A stretch of 64,000 bases of DNA, from the NCBI RefSeq assembly GCF_900637555.1, contig NZ_LR134378.1:320001-384000 (forward strand). Direction: 5' to 3'. Positions within the stretch are counted from its first letter, which is position 1, and every line of letters starts with the position of its first letter. The notes beneath the pieces were generated by a model, which worked only from the letters and a program-made list of their open reading frames with translations, was not told where the DNA came from and ran no database searches. Of this stretch, positions 1 through 8,737 are shown one piece after another. The position numbers were made by a program, and so were the translations under genes. Source of the DNA: Lautropia mirabilis (GTDB taxonomy: Bacteria; Pseudomonadota; Gammaproteobacteria; Burkholderiales; Burkholderiaceae_E).

Positions 1-1215
1 AACGGCAAGACGGCCACGATGCCCGATTTCAAGCTGACGGCCGACGACACGCCCCCGACGGCCCCCACGATCTCGCCGGTCGGTACGGATGGCCTGCTGG
101 GCGCCGCTGCTGTCGGCAAGCCGCTGGCGGTCTCGGGCCACGGTGAGGCCAACAGCCTGATCAAGCTGACGCTGGGCGCGCAGAGCCTGGAAACGGTGGT
201 GGGCGCGGACGGCACCTGGGCGGTGACGCTGCCGGCCAATGCCCTGCCCGCCACGGGCAACGCCACCCTGTCAGTCACGGCCAGCGACCTGGCCGGCAAC
301 GTCTCCACCGCCACCACGCAGACGCTGACCGTCGACACCACGCCGCCCCCGGCACCGACGATCCAGTTCACCGGCGGCACCGACAACTATGTGAACGCCG
401 CCGAGAAGGCTGCCGGCGTGACGCTGGCCGGCACGGCCGAAGCCGACAGCACGGTGAAGGTGACGGTCGGCACCGTATCGCATGACGCCAAGGCCGGCGC
501 CGACGGCAAGTGGAGCGTGGCCTTTGCCGGTGCCGAACTGCCGGCTGACGGCACCCATCTGGTGACGGCCGTGGCCACCGACAAGGCAGGCAACGCCTCC
601 GCACCCAGCGCCGGAACGCCCATGGTGGTGGACACCAAGCCCCCGGTGCTGACCGACACGCACGCCGGCGGCACGGATCGCGTGCTGAGCGGGGTCCCCT
701 TCCTGATCACGGGCAAGACCGAAGCTGGTGCCTCGGTGCAGGTGGAGTTCACGCTGGCCGACGGCAGCAAGCAGGTCCAGACGGCCGTGGTGACCGACAC
801 CGGCCCGGACTCGGCCAACTGGACCCTGCCGACACCGATCGTGGCGCAGGGCAACCCCATCGGCGCCAAGCAGACCACGATCCACATCACGGCCACCGAC
901 AAGGCCGGCAACGTCTCTGCCGTGGATCACACCTTCGCGATCATGTCGCAGAGCTTCCCGTTCGGAACGGCTCCAGCGGGCAGCAACACGCTGTCCCTGA
1001 AGGCACTGACGACCGGATCGGAAGGCGACGCCATCCAGAAGGCCCAGGCCTCGACCGGTGATGCGCTCTCGTTACCACTGGCACAGACCGAGCCCTCTTC
1101 GACGCCGCTGCCGGCCACCGCCAGTGCTGCATCGTCAATCGCGCCCAGCAGCGCGCAGCAGCTCTCCTTGCTGCTTTCGCAGGACGAGCTGCAGCAGGGG
1201 CTAGCGCACCTCTGA
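1..1215 (+). CDS. Ig-like repeat surface protein, C-terminal part (5' end outside window)
   Basis: The frame is open from base 1, so the gene starts upstream; the first ATG (19) is internal. The visible ~404 residues contain about three bacterial Ig-like (Bap-type) repeats of ~95 aa. Each ends in a D-x-AGN-type turn followed by a VDTTPP or VDTKPP linker. The protein ends in a Ser/Ala/Thr-rich tail closing in SQDELQQGLAHL. The tail lacks the GTQ-PW-HP end shared by the next two genes, though all three have Leu/Ser-rich segments near the end. No RTX calcium repeats or LPxTG anchor are visible. The role inferred from family is adhesion or biofilm formation at the cell surface. Start, N-terminal domain and total length cannot be known here. 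Confidence 0.8.
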   Translation, partial: NGKTATMPDFKLTADDTPPTAPTISPVGTDGLLGAAAVGKPLAVSGHGEANSLIKLTLGAQSLETVVGADGTWAVTLPANALPATGNATLSVTASDLAGNVSTATTQTLTVDTTPPPAPTIQFTGGTDNYVNAAEKAAGVTLAGTAEADSTVKVTVGTVSHDAKAGADGKWSVAFAGAELPADGTHLVTAVATDKAGNASAPSAGTPMVVDTKPPVLTDTHAGGTDRVLSGVPFLITGKTEAGASVQVEFTLADGSKQVQTAVVTDTGPDSANWTLPTPIVAQGNPIGAKQTTIHITATDKAGNVSAVDHTFAIMSQSFPFGTAPAGSNTLSLKALTTGSEGDAIQKAQASTGDALSLPLAQTEPSSTPLPATASAASSIAPSSAQQLSLLLSQDELQQGLAHL

Positions 1216-1223
1216 ACCCTGAT

Positions 1224-1247
1224 GCCCGGCGGTTTCTTCCGCCGGGC
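1224..1247 (+). terminator. GC-rich hairpin after first Ig-repeat gene
   Basis: A 9-bp perfect inverted repeat (GCCCGGCGG / CCGCCGGGC) with loop TTTCTT lies 8 bases after the stop. No T-run follows, so it may be a weak or Rho-assisted terminator, or simply an mRNA 3' stabiliser. Confidence 0.4.
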
Positions 1248-1569
1248 GGTGGGGCACATGGCGGGACGTAAAAGGAGACCGTGGTCCGGCCCGCAGGTGC
1301 GCACACGTAACAAGCCGTCACGAGACGCACACAAAAAATGCGGTTTGTGCATGCCACAATGACCTGTTTCAATACACCTTTTTTTGACGAATGGTCGAAT
1401 CCGGCCGCCGGACTGCATCCGATGTCTCATTGAAGCGTCGGTTTGCATGACACTCGGCGACACCGGGCCATGTATTCGCCCCCTGGGCACCTCATGAACG
1501 GGTGCCAGGCGGCCATGTCGGAACCGCCCGGCCCGGCCTTCGTCAGACCACAGGACGGAAGACAGGATC
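1248..1569. other. Intergenic leader between Ig-repeat genes
   Basis: About 320 bases without a gene. A run of seven or more T at 1379-1385 leads into a -35-like TTGACG (1384-1389), but I see no matching -10 about 17 bases on. GGAAG and AGGA sit shortly before the ATG at 1570 and can serve as ribosome binding site. The long leader suggests this gene has its own promoter. Confidence 0.4.
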
Positions 1570-4236
1570 ATGGCAGCAAGACTGAACATCCAGCGCACGG
1601 GTGACGGCGGGGTCGAGCAGCTCCAGCTCAAGCCCGGCAACAACAAGCTCAGGGTCGTGCCCGGGCGCACCTTCAACCTGCAGGATCCGGACGGCCAGCC
1701 GATTGATCCGTCCCAGCTTCGCGTGCTGCAGGTGGACAACGACCTGATCATCGAGAACATCCCGGTGGAAGGCAGCACCGAAACGGCCTCGGTGACACTG
1801 GAAGGCTACTACCAGGTGTGCAGCGCCACTGACCGTTGCACGGTCAGCGTGGGCGGTGAAGACGCCGCCGTCGCCCAGGGTGCCGAAGGCCAGGAGAATC
1901 TGGGCACCACCGAGAACAGCCAGGCCACGGTGCTGGCAGACGTGAGCACCAAGCCCCTGGGCGCGCTCTCGGACGGCACCTTCGTGCTGTACGACACCGG
2001 CTTCCAGGCCCCCGAGCAACCAGCCACCGAGGATTTCCCCATCCGTCCCGTGCTGTACGGTGCAGGCGGTCTGGCCGTGGTGGCCCTGGCCGCCGGTGGT
2101 GGTGGCGGCGGCGGTGATCCCTCCGGCGCCCCCAACCTGGGCGACGTGCCACTGGCGCTGAAGTCGGCCACCTCGTTCAACAACCGCTTCCCCACCATTT
2201 CCGGCACGGCCAAGCCCGGTACCGTGGTGACCCTGCGCCTGGACACCGACAACGACCAGCGCGAGAACGTCACCTACTCCGCCACGGCCGACGCCAACGG
2301 CAACTGGAGCGTGAACCTGCAGTCCGCCAAGCCCGCTACCGGCAACCTGCCGGCCACCGGCCTGTCGGACAGCAACACGCTGGAAGTGTCGGGCGCGCTG
2401 GATGGCGTGCAGGGTGCCGCGCTGCCCGTGGTGACGCTCACCTATGACAACACCCCGCCGGCCAGCGCCGAGATCGCCGCAGTGAGCGGTGACAACATCA
2501 TCACCGCCGCCGAGAAGACGGCCGGCGTGGCGGTTTCCGGCACGGCCGAAGCCAACGGCACGGTCGAACTCAAGATCGGCGGCACCACCAAGCTGGTGGC
2601 CGTGGATGCCGAGGGCAAGTGGAACACCACGCTGTCTGCCGCCGAACTGCCGGCCGCCGACGGCCAGTACCCGCTGACGGCCACGGCCATCGACGCAGCC
2701 GGCAACCGCGGTCCGGCCGCCACCTCCTCGGTCACGCTGCACACCAACAGCAAGGCCCCCGTCATCGGCAGCATTGCCAGCGATGACATCATCAATGCCG
2801 CCGAGGCGGCTGCCGGCGTGAAGCTGCAGGGTTCGGCCGAGGCCGGCTCGAAAGTGGAGCTGACCTTCGGCACCAACAAGGTGGCAGCCACCGCCGACGC
2901 CAACGGCCACTGGGAAGTGACGGCACCAGCCACCGGCATCGCCGACGGCAAGTACACGCTGACGGCCGCCGTGACCTCGCCAGCCGGCGGCACGGCTTCG
3001 GCCACCCGCGCCTTCACCGTGGACAAGACGGCACCGGCCAAGGCCACCAACATCAAGCTGGACGGTGGCGACAACGTCATCACCGCCGCCGAGGCACGGG
3101 ACGGCGTGCACTTCACCGGCAACGCCGAAGCGGGCTCCAAGGTCTCGGTGACCTGGAACGGCCACACCCACACCGGTACTGTCGGCAGCAACGGCAGCTG
3201 GGACGTGCAGTTCGTGCCCTCCGAGCTGCCCAAGCCCGCCGCCGGTGCCACCGCCAGCAGCACCTACCAGGTGACGGTGACGGACGCTGCCGGCAACACC
3301 AGCGGGGCAGATAGCCACGCCGTGACGGTGCAGGGTGCCCCGGCACCGACCATCGCGCCGTCGCCGTCCGCACCTGCGCCGGCCACGCCAGCTCCCGCGG
3401 CGCCAACCACACCCGCACAGCCCCCTGCCTCGCCCAGCCCGGCACCGGCCACACCCACCAATCCGGACACCAACACGGGCGACACCTCGGCACCGCCAGC
3501 CACCAACCCGTCACCTGCCCCAGCGCCTGCCAATCCAGGCGCAGGCGATACCACGGCACCGGCACCCGCCAATCCGTCACCCGCTCCAGCGCCCTCCACG
3601 CCTGCGAATCCGGGCACGGGTGACACCACGACGCCTGCCCCCGCCAACCCATCGCCCACCGCTCCACCCGCGGCCAACCCTGCGCCCACCACGCCGCCAA
3701 CCGCCGACACGCCTGATCCCGCGACGCCGCCAGCCGCCACCCCGCCAGCTGCATCGCCCTCGGCCCCACCTGCGACGCCGGGTGCGACCGGCGCCAACGA
3801 CACCGTGACCCCGACCGACGGGACCACGACCGGCGCGACTGCAGGCGCCGCAGCACCGGCTGCCGACGCGGCCACCGACGCGACCAACTCGTCGACCACG
3901 ACCACGACGACAACCACGACCAGCCCGCCAGCAGCCCCCGCAGCGACCCCGGCAGGCTCCCCGGCCGCTGGTGCTGCCGCCAGCAGCAGTGCCCCGACAC
4001 GCTCGCTGGCCACCAAGTCGCTGACCGACACGGATGATTCCACGGACACGTCGAGCACGTCGCAAAAGAGCCTGACCCTGGACGATCTGACCAGCAGCAG
4101 CGCCGAGGAGTCGCTTTCCAGCGCCCCCGCAGCCGCCCCCACGCCGACGGCGCCGCCGCCGGCACCAGTCAGCACCACGGCCACCGTGGATTCGCTGGTG
4201 GGCACGCAGCCCTGGGATCATCACCCCACGGTATGA
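1570..4236 (+). CDS. BapA-prefix-like Ig-repeat adhesin, 888 aa
   Basis: Likely a large cell-surface or biofilm protein. Residues 1-110 form a beta-rich domain resembling the BapA prefix domain, containing LRVLQVDNDLIIENI. Residues ~155-182 are a hydrophobic stretch ending in seven glycines. About four Ig-like repeats follow (~190-595), with recurrent DDIINAAEAAAGV-type and AGN-type motifs. Then come ~160 residues of Pro/Ala/Thr linker and a Ser/Leu-rich end closing in TATVDSLVGTQPWDHHPTV. There is no classical signal peptide, as in BapA/LapA-type proteins secreted by type I systems, but no such exporter lies in this window. It is paralogous to the gene at 4531. Family function is inferred from architecture only. 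Confidence 0.85.
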   Translation: MAARLNIQRTGDGGVEQLQLKPGNNKLRVVPGRTFNLQDPDGQPIDPSQLRVLQVDNDLIIENIPVEGSTETASVTLEGYYQVCSATDRCTVSVGGEDAAVAQGAEGQENLGTTENSQATVLADVSTKPLGALSDGTFVLYDTGFQAPEQPATEDFPIRPVLYGAGGLAVVALAAGGGGGGGDPSGAPNLGDVPLALKSATSFNNRFPTISGTAKPGTVVTLRLDTDNDQRENVTYSATADANGNWSVNLQSAKPATGNLPATGLSDSNTLEVSGALDGVQGAALPVVTLTYDNTPPASAEIAAVSGDNIITAAEKTAGVAVSGTAEANGTVELKIGGTTKLVAVDAEGKWNTTLSAAELPAADGQYPLTATAIDAAGNRGPAATSSVTLHTNSKAPVIGSIASDDIINAAEAAAGVKLQGSAEAGSKVELTFGTNKVAATADANGHWEVTAPATGIADGKYTLTAAVTSPAGGTASATRAFTVDKTAPAKATNIKLDGGDNVITAAEARDGVHFTGNAEAGSKVSVTWNGHTHTGTVGSNGSWDVQFVPSELPKPAAGATASSTYQVTVTDAAGNTSGADSHAVTVQGAPAPTIAPSPSAPAPATPAPAAPTTPAQPPASPSPAPATPTNPDTNTGDTSAPPATNPSPAPAPANPGAGDTTAPAPANPSPAPAPSTPANPGTGDTTTPAPANPSPTAPPAANPAPTTPPTADTPDPATPPAATPPAASPSAPPATPGATGANDTVTPTDGTTTGATAGAAAPAADAATDATNSSTTTTTTTTTSPPAAPAATPAGSPAAGAAASSSAPTRSLATKSLTDTDDSTDTSSTSQKSLTLDDLTSSSAEESLSSAPAAAPTPTAPPPAPVSTTATVDSLVGTQPWDHHPTV
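3505..3660 (+). repeat. Pro/Ala/Thr-rich coding tandem repeat
   Basis: Inside the linker of the 888-aa protein, units of about 20-25 residues of the form NPSPAPAP..PANPG.GDTT recur roughly three times with high DNA similarity. This is a likely stalk and a possible site of length variation by slipped pairing. Confidence 0.6.
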
Positions 4237-4280
4237 CGCCAACGGGAACGGCCCAGGCCGTTCCCCCGCCGTCTCACCAG

Positions 4281-4304
4281 GCCCGCCTCATGGCGGGCTT
4301 TTTT
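4281..4304 (+). terminator. Rho-independent terminator
   Basis: GCCCGCC, loop TCAT, GGCGGGC, then TTTTTT. A second perfect inverted repeat, GGGAACGGCC / GGCCGTTCCC (4244-4265), precedes it. This is a strong end for the 888-aa gene. Confidence 0.85.
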
Positions 4305-4530
4305 CTGTCTGCCATCCCGCTGTCTGGCATCCCGCCGATGATGACTGGCCAGCCCGCTCAGCCCGATGGCTCACCCGACAGGTGAGATCGTCTGTAAAAA
4401 ACAACGACTGCCGCTTTACCTGACACTTGAACTCGCAATCTATCCCTGTCGGCGCGTAGGACATGTGGGCGGATGTAAACCGTTTTGATAGGCTTGCAAG
4501 ATAAGGATACATCCCTACGGAACGAGCATC

Positions 4531-7500
4531 ATGGCAGCACGATTCGAGATCTATCGGACGCAGGACGGCGGTGTGGAACAGCTGCGGCTCAGGCCCGGCG
4601 AGAACCGGGTTCGGGTGCTGCCCGGGCGACAGTTCCGGCTACAGGATTCCAACCTGGACGCCGAACAGCTGCGAGTCCTGCAGGTGGACAGCGATCTGGT
4701 GATCGAGAACGTGCCGCTGGACGGCGATGCCGGCACCGCCTCAGTGATTCTGGAAGGCTACTACCGCATCTGCAGCGCCTCGGACCAGTGTGCCGTGACG
4801 GCCGGTGGCGACGAGACTGTGAGCATTCCGGACGCGGCAGAAGGTGCCGGGGGCGCCGTACTGCTGGCCGACGTGAACACCAAGCCGCTGGGCGCGCTGA
4901 ACGACGGCACCTTCGTGCTGTATGACCCCAAGTTCGAGGCCCCCATCCTGCCCGTGCTGGGTGACGTGCCCACCAAGCCGCTGCTGTACGGCCTGGGCGG
5001 CGCGGCCGTGCTGGGCCTGGCCGCAGCCGGTGGTGGTGGCGGGGGCGGCGGCGATGGTCAGGCGCCCCAGGGCAACATCTCGCTCACGCTCAAATCCGCC
5101 ACCTACTTCAACACGCGCTTCCCCGTGCTGAACGGCACGGCCGAACCCGGCTCCGAAGTGCAGGTGCGCATCGACACTGATGGCGACCAGCACGCCAACG
5201 TCACCTACACCACCAAGGCCGACGAAAACGGCAACTGGGCGGTAGACCTGAAGACCGCCACGCCCAGCAGCGGCACGCTGCCCGCCACCGGCCTGTCGGA
5301 CACCAACAGCCTGGAAGTGGTGGGTTCCAACAAGGGCGTGCAGAGCACCCTGCCGCTGACCACGCTGCACTTCGACGACACGCCGCCGGCCAGCGCCGAA
5401 GTGGCGTCCGTGGCCGGTGACAACATCATCACTGCCCCGGAAAAGGCCGCAGGCGTTGCCATCAGTGGCACGGCCGAGGCCAACGGTTCGGTGGAACTCA
5501 AGCTGGGCACGGTGACCCGCCTGGTGGCCGTGGACGCCAACGGCAACTGGAGCACCACGCTGCAAGCCGATGACCTGCCCGCTGCCGATGGCTCCTACAC
5601 GCTGAGCGCGACCGCCATTGATGCCGCCGGCAACCGCGCGCCGGAAGTGACCAGCAAGGTCATCATGAACACCACCGGCACCGCCGCCATCATCGGCACC
5701 ATCAGCGAAGACGGCTACGTCAACGCCAAGGAAGCGGCTGCGCCGGTGAAGGTGATGGGTACGGCCGCGCCCAACAGCAAGGTTGCGCTGTGGCTGACCG
5801 ACGAGAAGAACCCGCTGGCCGAGGTCCAGGCTGATGCCAACGGCAAGTGGGAAGCGGGCGTGCCGCTACCGGCAGGGCTTGCCGACGGCAAGCATGCGCT
5901 GTCGGTCACCACCACCAACGCCCAGGGCAACACCGCCACCAGCAAGGCCGAGTTCACGCTGGACAAGACGCCGCCCGCACCGGCTGCCAACCTGAAGCTG
6001 GAAGGAAACGACACCACCATCACCAGCCTCGAAGCCAAGAACGGCGTGAGCCTGAGCGGCACGGGCGAAGCCGGCACCAAGGTGACGGTCTCCATCGGTG
6101 GCGGCAAGACGCAGACCGCCACGGTGGGCGCCAACGGCGGCTGGAAGGTGGAATTCAAGGAAGGCGATCTGCCCATGCCCGGCCAGGGGAACAGCACCAA
6201 CACGGCCTTCAACGTGGTGCTGCAGGACAAGGCCGGCAACGACAGTGCCGTTGCCACCCAGAACGTGACGCTGCAGGGCCCGCTGAGACCGCTGTCCACC
6301 CCCCTCATCAGCACGATTGCCGGCGATGACATCATCAACGCCGCCGAGGCCCAAGGTGCCGTATCGGTATCCGGCATTGCCGACGCGGGCTCGATCGTCC
6401 ATGTCAAGCTGGGCAGCAGCACGGACACGGTCACGGCCGGCATCAATGGCGCCTGGACCGCCCAGTTGACGAACCTGTCCAAGGTACCCGACGGCAGCTA
6501 CGACGTGACGGCAGTCGCCTCGCAGCCAGGGCGCGCAAACTCGGTCGCCGCCGCGCACAAGGTCACCCTCGACAAGACCGCTCCGGGTCAGCCCACCAAC
6601 ATCAAGACCAACGGTGGCGACACCACCATCAGCGCTGAAGAGGCCAAGACCGGCAAGATCACCTTCACGGGCGATACGCCGACCGGCGCCCAGAATGCCG
6701 ATACGGTGACCGTGACCTGGAACGGAGTGTCGAAACCGGGCACCGTCACCAACGGCAAATGGAGCGTGGACTTCGATTCGGTGCCCTCGGTACCGGCCGG
6801 CCAGGCCAGCACCACGGCCGACGTGACTGTGGTGGCCCACGACAAGGCGGGCAACAACAGCACCACCGCCAAGCAGACCATCACGGTGCAGAACAGCGCC
6901 TTGCCATCCTTGGCCCCGACATTCGACCCCGTCGCCCAGGACGATATCGTCAATAAGGCCGAGGCGGGTAGCGTGAACATCTCGGGTACGGCGGCGCCCA
7001 ACGCCACGCTCCAAGTGGTCATCGGCACTCGGCCCCCTCAGTCCGTGACGGCCGATGGCCAGGGCAAGTGGATCATTGAGGGCCTCAACATGAGTGGGCT
7101 GCCCGACGGCAAGTACATCATGTCGGCAACCGCCACTGCTCCGGGGGGCACGACGTCGGCTCCCGCCAACCACGAGTTCACGGTCGACAAGACACCGCCC
7201 AGTTTGCATTTCTCCGGTTTCGCAAAGACTCAGACCATCGCACCTGAAGCTGCGAAGGGCGACTTGACCTTCCGTGGCTCGTCGGGGGAGGCTAACACCA
7301 CGCTGTCGGCCACCTGGAACGGCAAGCCCGTCCCCATCAGCCACACGGTGGGTTCATTCTGGAGGGTCACGGTTCCTGCCGCCGACATTCCCCCCGCGCC
7401 CGCCAATGGCACGGCCAAAGCCGCGCTGGTCGTGACTTCCACCGACAAGGCCGGCAACACGGCCGAGACCACGCTGGACGTGACGATCCAGGGTGCACCG

Positions 7501-8619
7501 GCCGTCACGCGCCAGACCACCGTGAACGGCAAGGTCGCAAATGACGACGTGATCAACGCCGTGGAAGCCAATGGCGTGGAAGTGTCGGGCACGGCCGAGC
7601 CCAACTCCGACATCCGCGTGCAGGTGCCGGGCACGAAGGTTGCGACCACCGTCCGGTCCGGCGCCGATGGCCTCTGGAAAGCGGCCCTGAACTTCACTGG
7701 TCTGCAGGATGGCCAACATACCATCGAGGCCACCGCCTCCCAGCCTGGCAGCACCTCGACATCCGTGGGCACCCACACGGTCACGCTGGCCAAGACCCCA
7801 CCGGCCAAACCCACCAACCTGCAGTTCGACGGCCACGCCAGCAAGGTCATCACAGGGGCGGAAGCCACCGATGGCGTCACCGTCACGGGCGATGTAGCAC
7901 CGGGATCGAAGGTGCAGGTCCAGCTGGGCACAACCACTCGGCCGGCAGACGTCGACGCTGCCGGGCACTTCTCGGCCACGCTGCCGGCCCCAGCCGTCAC
8001 CCCGGGTGGCTCGCAGCCCTATTCGGTCACCGTGACGGTGGCCGATGCCGCCGGCAATAAGCCGCAAAGCTGGGCCGAACGGATCGAGGTGCAAGGCCCC
8101 GCCCTGAAGCCGGCAACGCCGGTGCCCGCCGCCGTCACAACGGCGGCACTCACGCCCGCCACTCCGGACGCAGATGCCGACGCGGCAGGCGGTGCCGCGG
8201 CGCAACCGGCCACACCCACCACACCTGCAGCGGCGCCCGCAGCGGATGCGGCCGCCCAGCCCACTACCCCGGCAGCGCAGCCGTCCGCCCTCGGCATCGC
8301 CGCGGGGGATACCCTGGGCAAATCGCTGGCCACGGCCAAGGCGCTGCCCAGCCATCAGGGCAGCCGCCTGTCTCTGAACGAGCTGCTGGACCAGAGCGAG
8401 ACGCTGTCGCTGCCGGGTGAGGCATCCAGCGCCGGGTCGAATGCCGCCACATCGGCTGCCGGCAGCACGGCAGGCACGGGGACGCCCCCCGCCGCAGCGG
8501 CCGCTACGGACGTGGCGACGGCCGTGGAGTCCAGCGCCACCGCACTGAGCAGCACGGCCACGGTGAACACGCTGCTGGGCACCCAGCAGCCGTGGGAAAC
8601 GACGCACCCTGCGCTCTGA
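4531..8619 (+). CDS. BapA-prefix-like Ig-repeat adhesin, 1362 aa
   Basis: Larger paralogue of the 888-aa protein. Residues 1-115 match its prefix domain, sharing the order VEQL, LRVLQVDxDLxIEN, LEGYY and FVLYD. A hydrophobic stretch with seven to eight glycines follows at ~155-180. About nine Ig-like repeats (~185-1190) have the same turn motifs (AGN, DDIINAAEA, DKTPP). An Ala/Pro/Thr linker comes next. The C-terminus has SLNELLDQSETLSL and ends TATVNTLLGTQQPWETTHPAL, matching the paralogue's end. No signal peptide, RTX repeats or LPxTG are visible. The inferred role is adhesion or biofilm formation through a dedicated exporter not seen here. GGAACGAGC upstream of the ATG gives a modest ribosome binding site. 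Confidence 0.85.
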   Translation: MAARFEIYRTQDGGVEQLRLRPGENRVRVLPGRQFRLQDSNLDAEQLRVLQVDSDLVIENVPLDGDAGTASVILEGYYRICSASDQCAVTAGGDETVSIPDAAEGAGGAVLLADVNTKPLGALNDGTFVLYDPKFEAPILPVLGDVPTKPLLYGLGGAAVLGLAAAGGGGGGGGDGQAPQGNISLTLKSATYFNTRFPVLNGTAEPGSEVQVRIDTDGDQHANVTYTTKADENGNWAVDLKTATPSSGTLPATGLSDTNSLEVVGSNKGVQSTLPLTTLHFDDTPPASAEVASVAGDNIITAPEKAAGVAISGTAEANGSVELKLGTVTRLVAVDANGNWSTTLQADDLPAADGSYTLSATAIDAAGNRAPEVTSKVIMNTTGTAAIIGTISEDGYVNAKEAAAPVKVMGTAAPNSKVALWLTDEKNPLAEVQADANGKWEAGVPLPAGLADGKHALSVTTTNAQGNTATSKAEFTLDKTPPAPAANLKLEGNDTTITSLEAKNGVSLSGTGEAGTKVTVSIGGGKTQTATVGANGGWKVEFKEGDLPMPGQGNSTNTAFNVVLQDKAGNDSAVATQNVTLQGPLRPLSTPLISTIAGDDIINAAEAQGAVSVSGIADAGSIVHVKLGSSTDTVTAGINGAWTAQLTNLSKVPDGSYDVTAVASQPGRANSVAAAHKVTLDKTAPGQPTNIKTNGGDTTISAEEAKTGKITFTGDTPTGAQNADTVTVTWNGVSKPGTVTNGKWSVDFDSVPSVPAGQASTTADVTVVAHDKAGNNSTTAKQTITVQNSALPSLAPTFDPVAQDDIVNKAEAGSVNISGTAAPNATLQVVIGTRPPQSVTADGQGKWIIEGLNMSGLPDGKYIMSATATAPGGTTSAPANHEFTVDKTPPSLHFSGFAKTQTIAPEAAKGDLTFRGSSGEANTTLSATWNGKPVPISHTVGSFWRVTVPAADIPPAPANGTAKAALVVTSTDKAGNTAETTLDVTIQGAPAVTRQTTVNGKVANDDVINAVEANGVEVSGTAEPNSDIRVQVPGTKVATTVRSGADGLWKAALNFTGLQDGQHTIEATASQPGSTSTSVGTHTVTLAKTPPAKPTNLQFDGHASKVITGAEATDGVTVTGDVAPGSKVQVQLGTTTRPADVDAAGHFSATLPAPAVTPGGSQPYSVTVTVADAAGNKPQSWAERIEVQGPALKPATPVPAAVTTAALTPATPDADADAAGGAAAQPATPTTPAAAPAADAAAQPTTPAAQPSALGIAAGDTLGKSLATAKALPSHQGSRLSLNELLDQSETLSLPGEASSAGSNAATSAAGSTAGTGTPPAAAAATDVATAVESSATALSSTATVNTLLGTQQPWETTHPAL

Positions 8620-8640
8620 AGGCCCTGAAAAGCCCGGAAA

Positions 8641-8678
8641 AAAGCCCCCCGCCCGGTAGCAACGGGCGGGGGGCTTTT
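8641..8678 (+). terminator. Strong, probably bidirectional terminator
   Basis: AAAGCCCCCCGCCCG, a 7-base loop, and CGGGCGGGGGGCTTTT form a 15-bp stem. The A-run on one side and the T-run on the other let it serve both the adhesin gene and the converging OmpA-like gene. Confidence 0.85.
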
Positions 8679-8737
8679 GCGTTCAGCGTGTCGTGCGCGG
8701 GTTCAGGGCGTCGCCCGCCGCCCCTGACCTTCCTGTC

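Noticed and set aside
271-3318. Long antisense reading frames through the Ig-repeat genes
   Set aside because: High-GC, repeat-rich DNA opens frames on the opposite strand. Their translations are Gly/Arg/His-rich with no family features, while the sense strand gives coherent repeats.
4485-4513. Promoter TTGATA-17-TACATC for the 1362-aa gene
   Set aside because: The -10 is poor, and the implied start would leave almost no leader and no ribosome binding site before ATG 4531.
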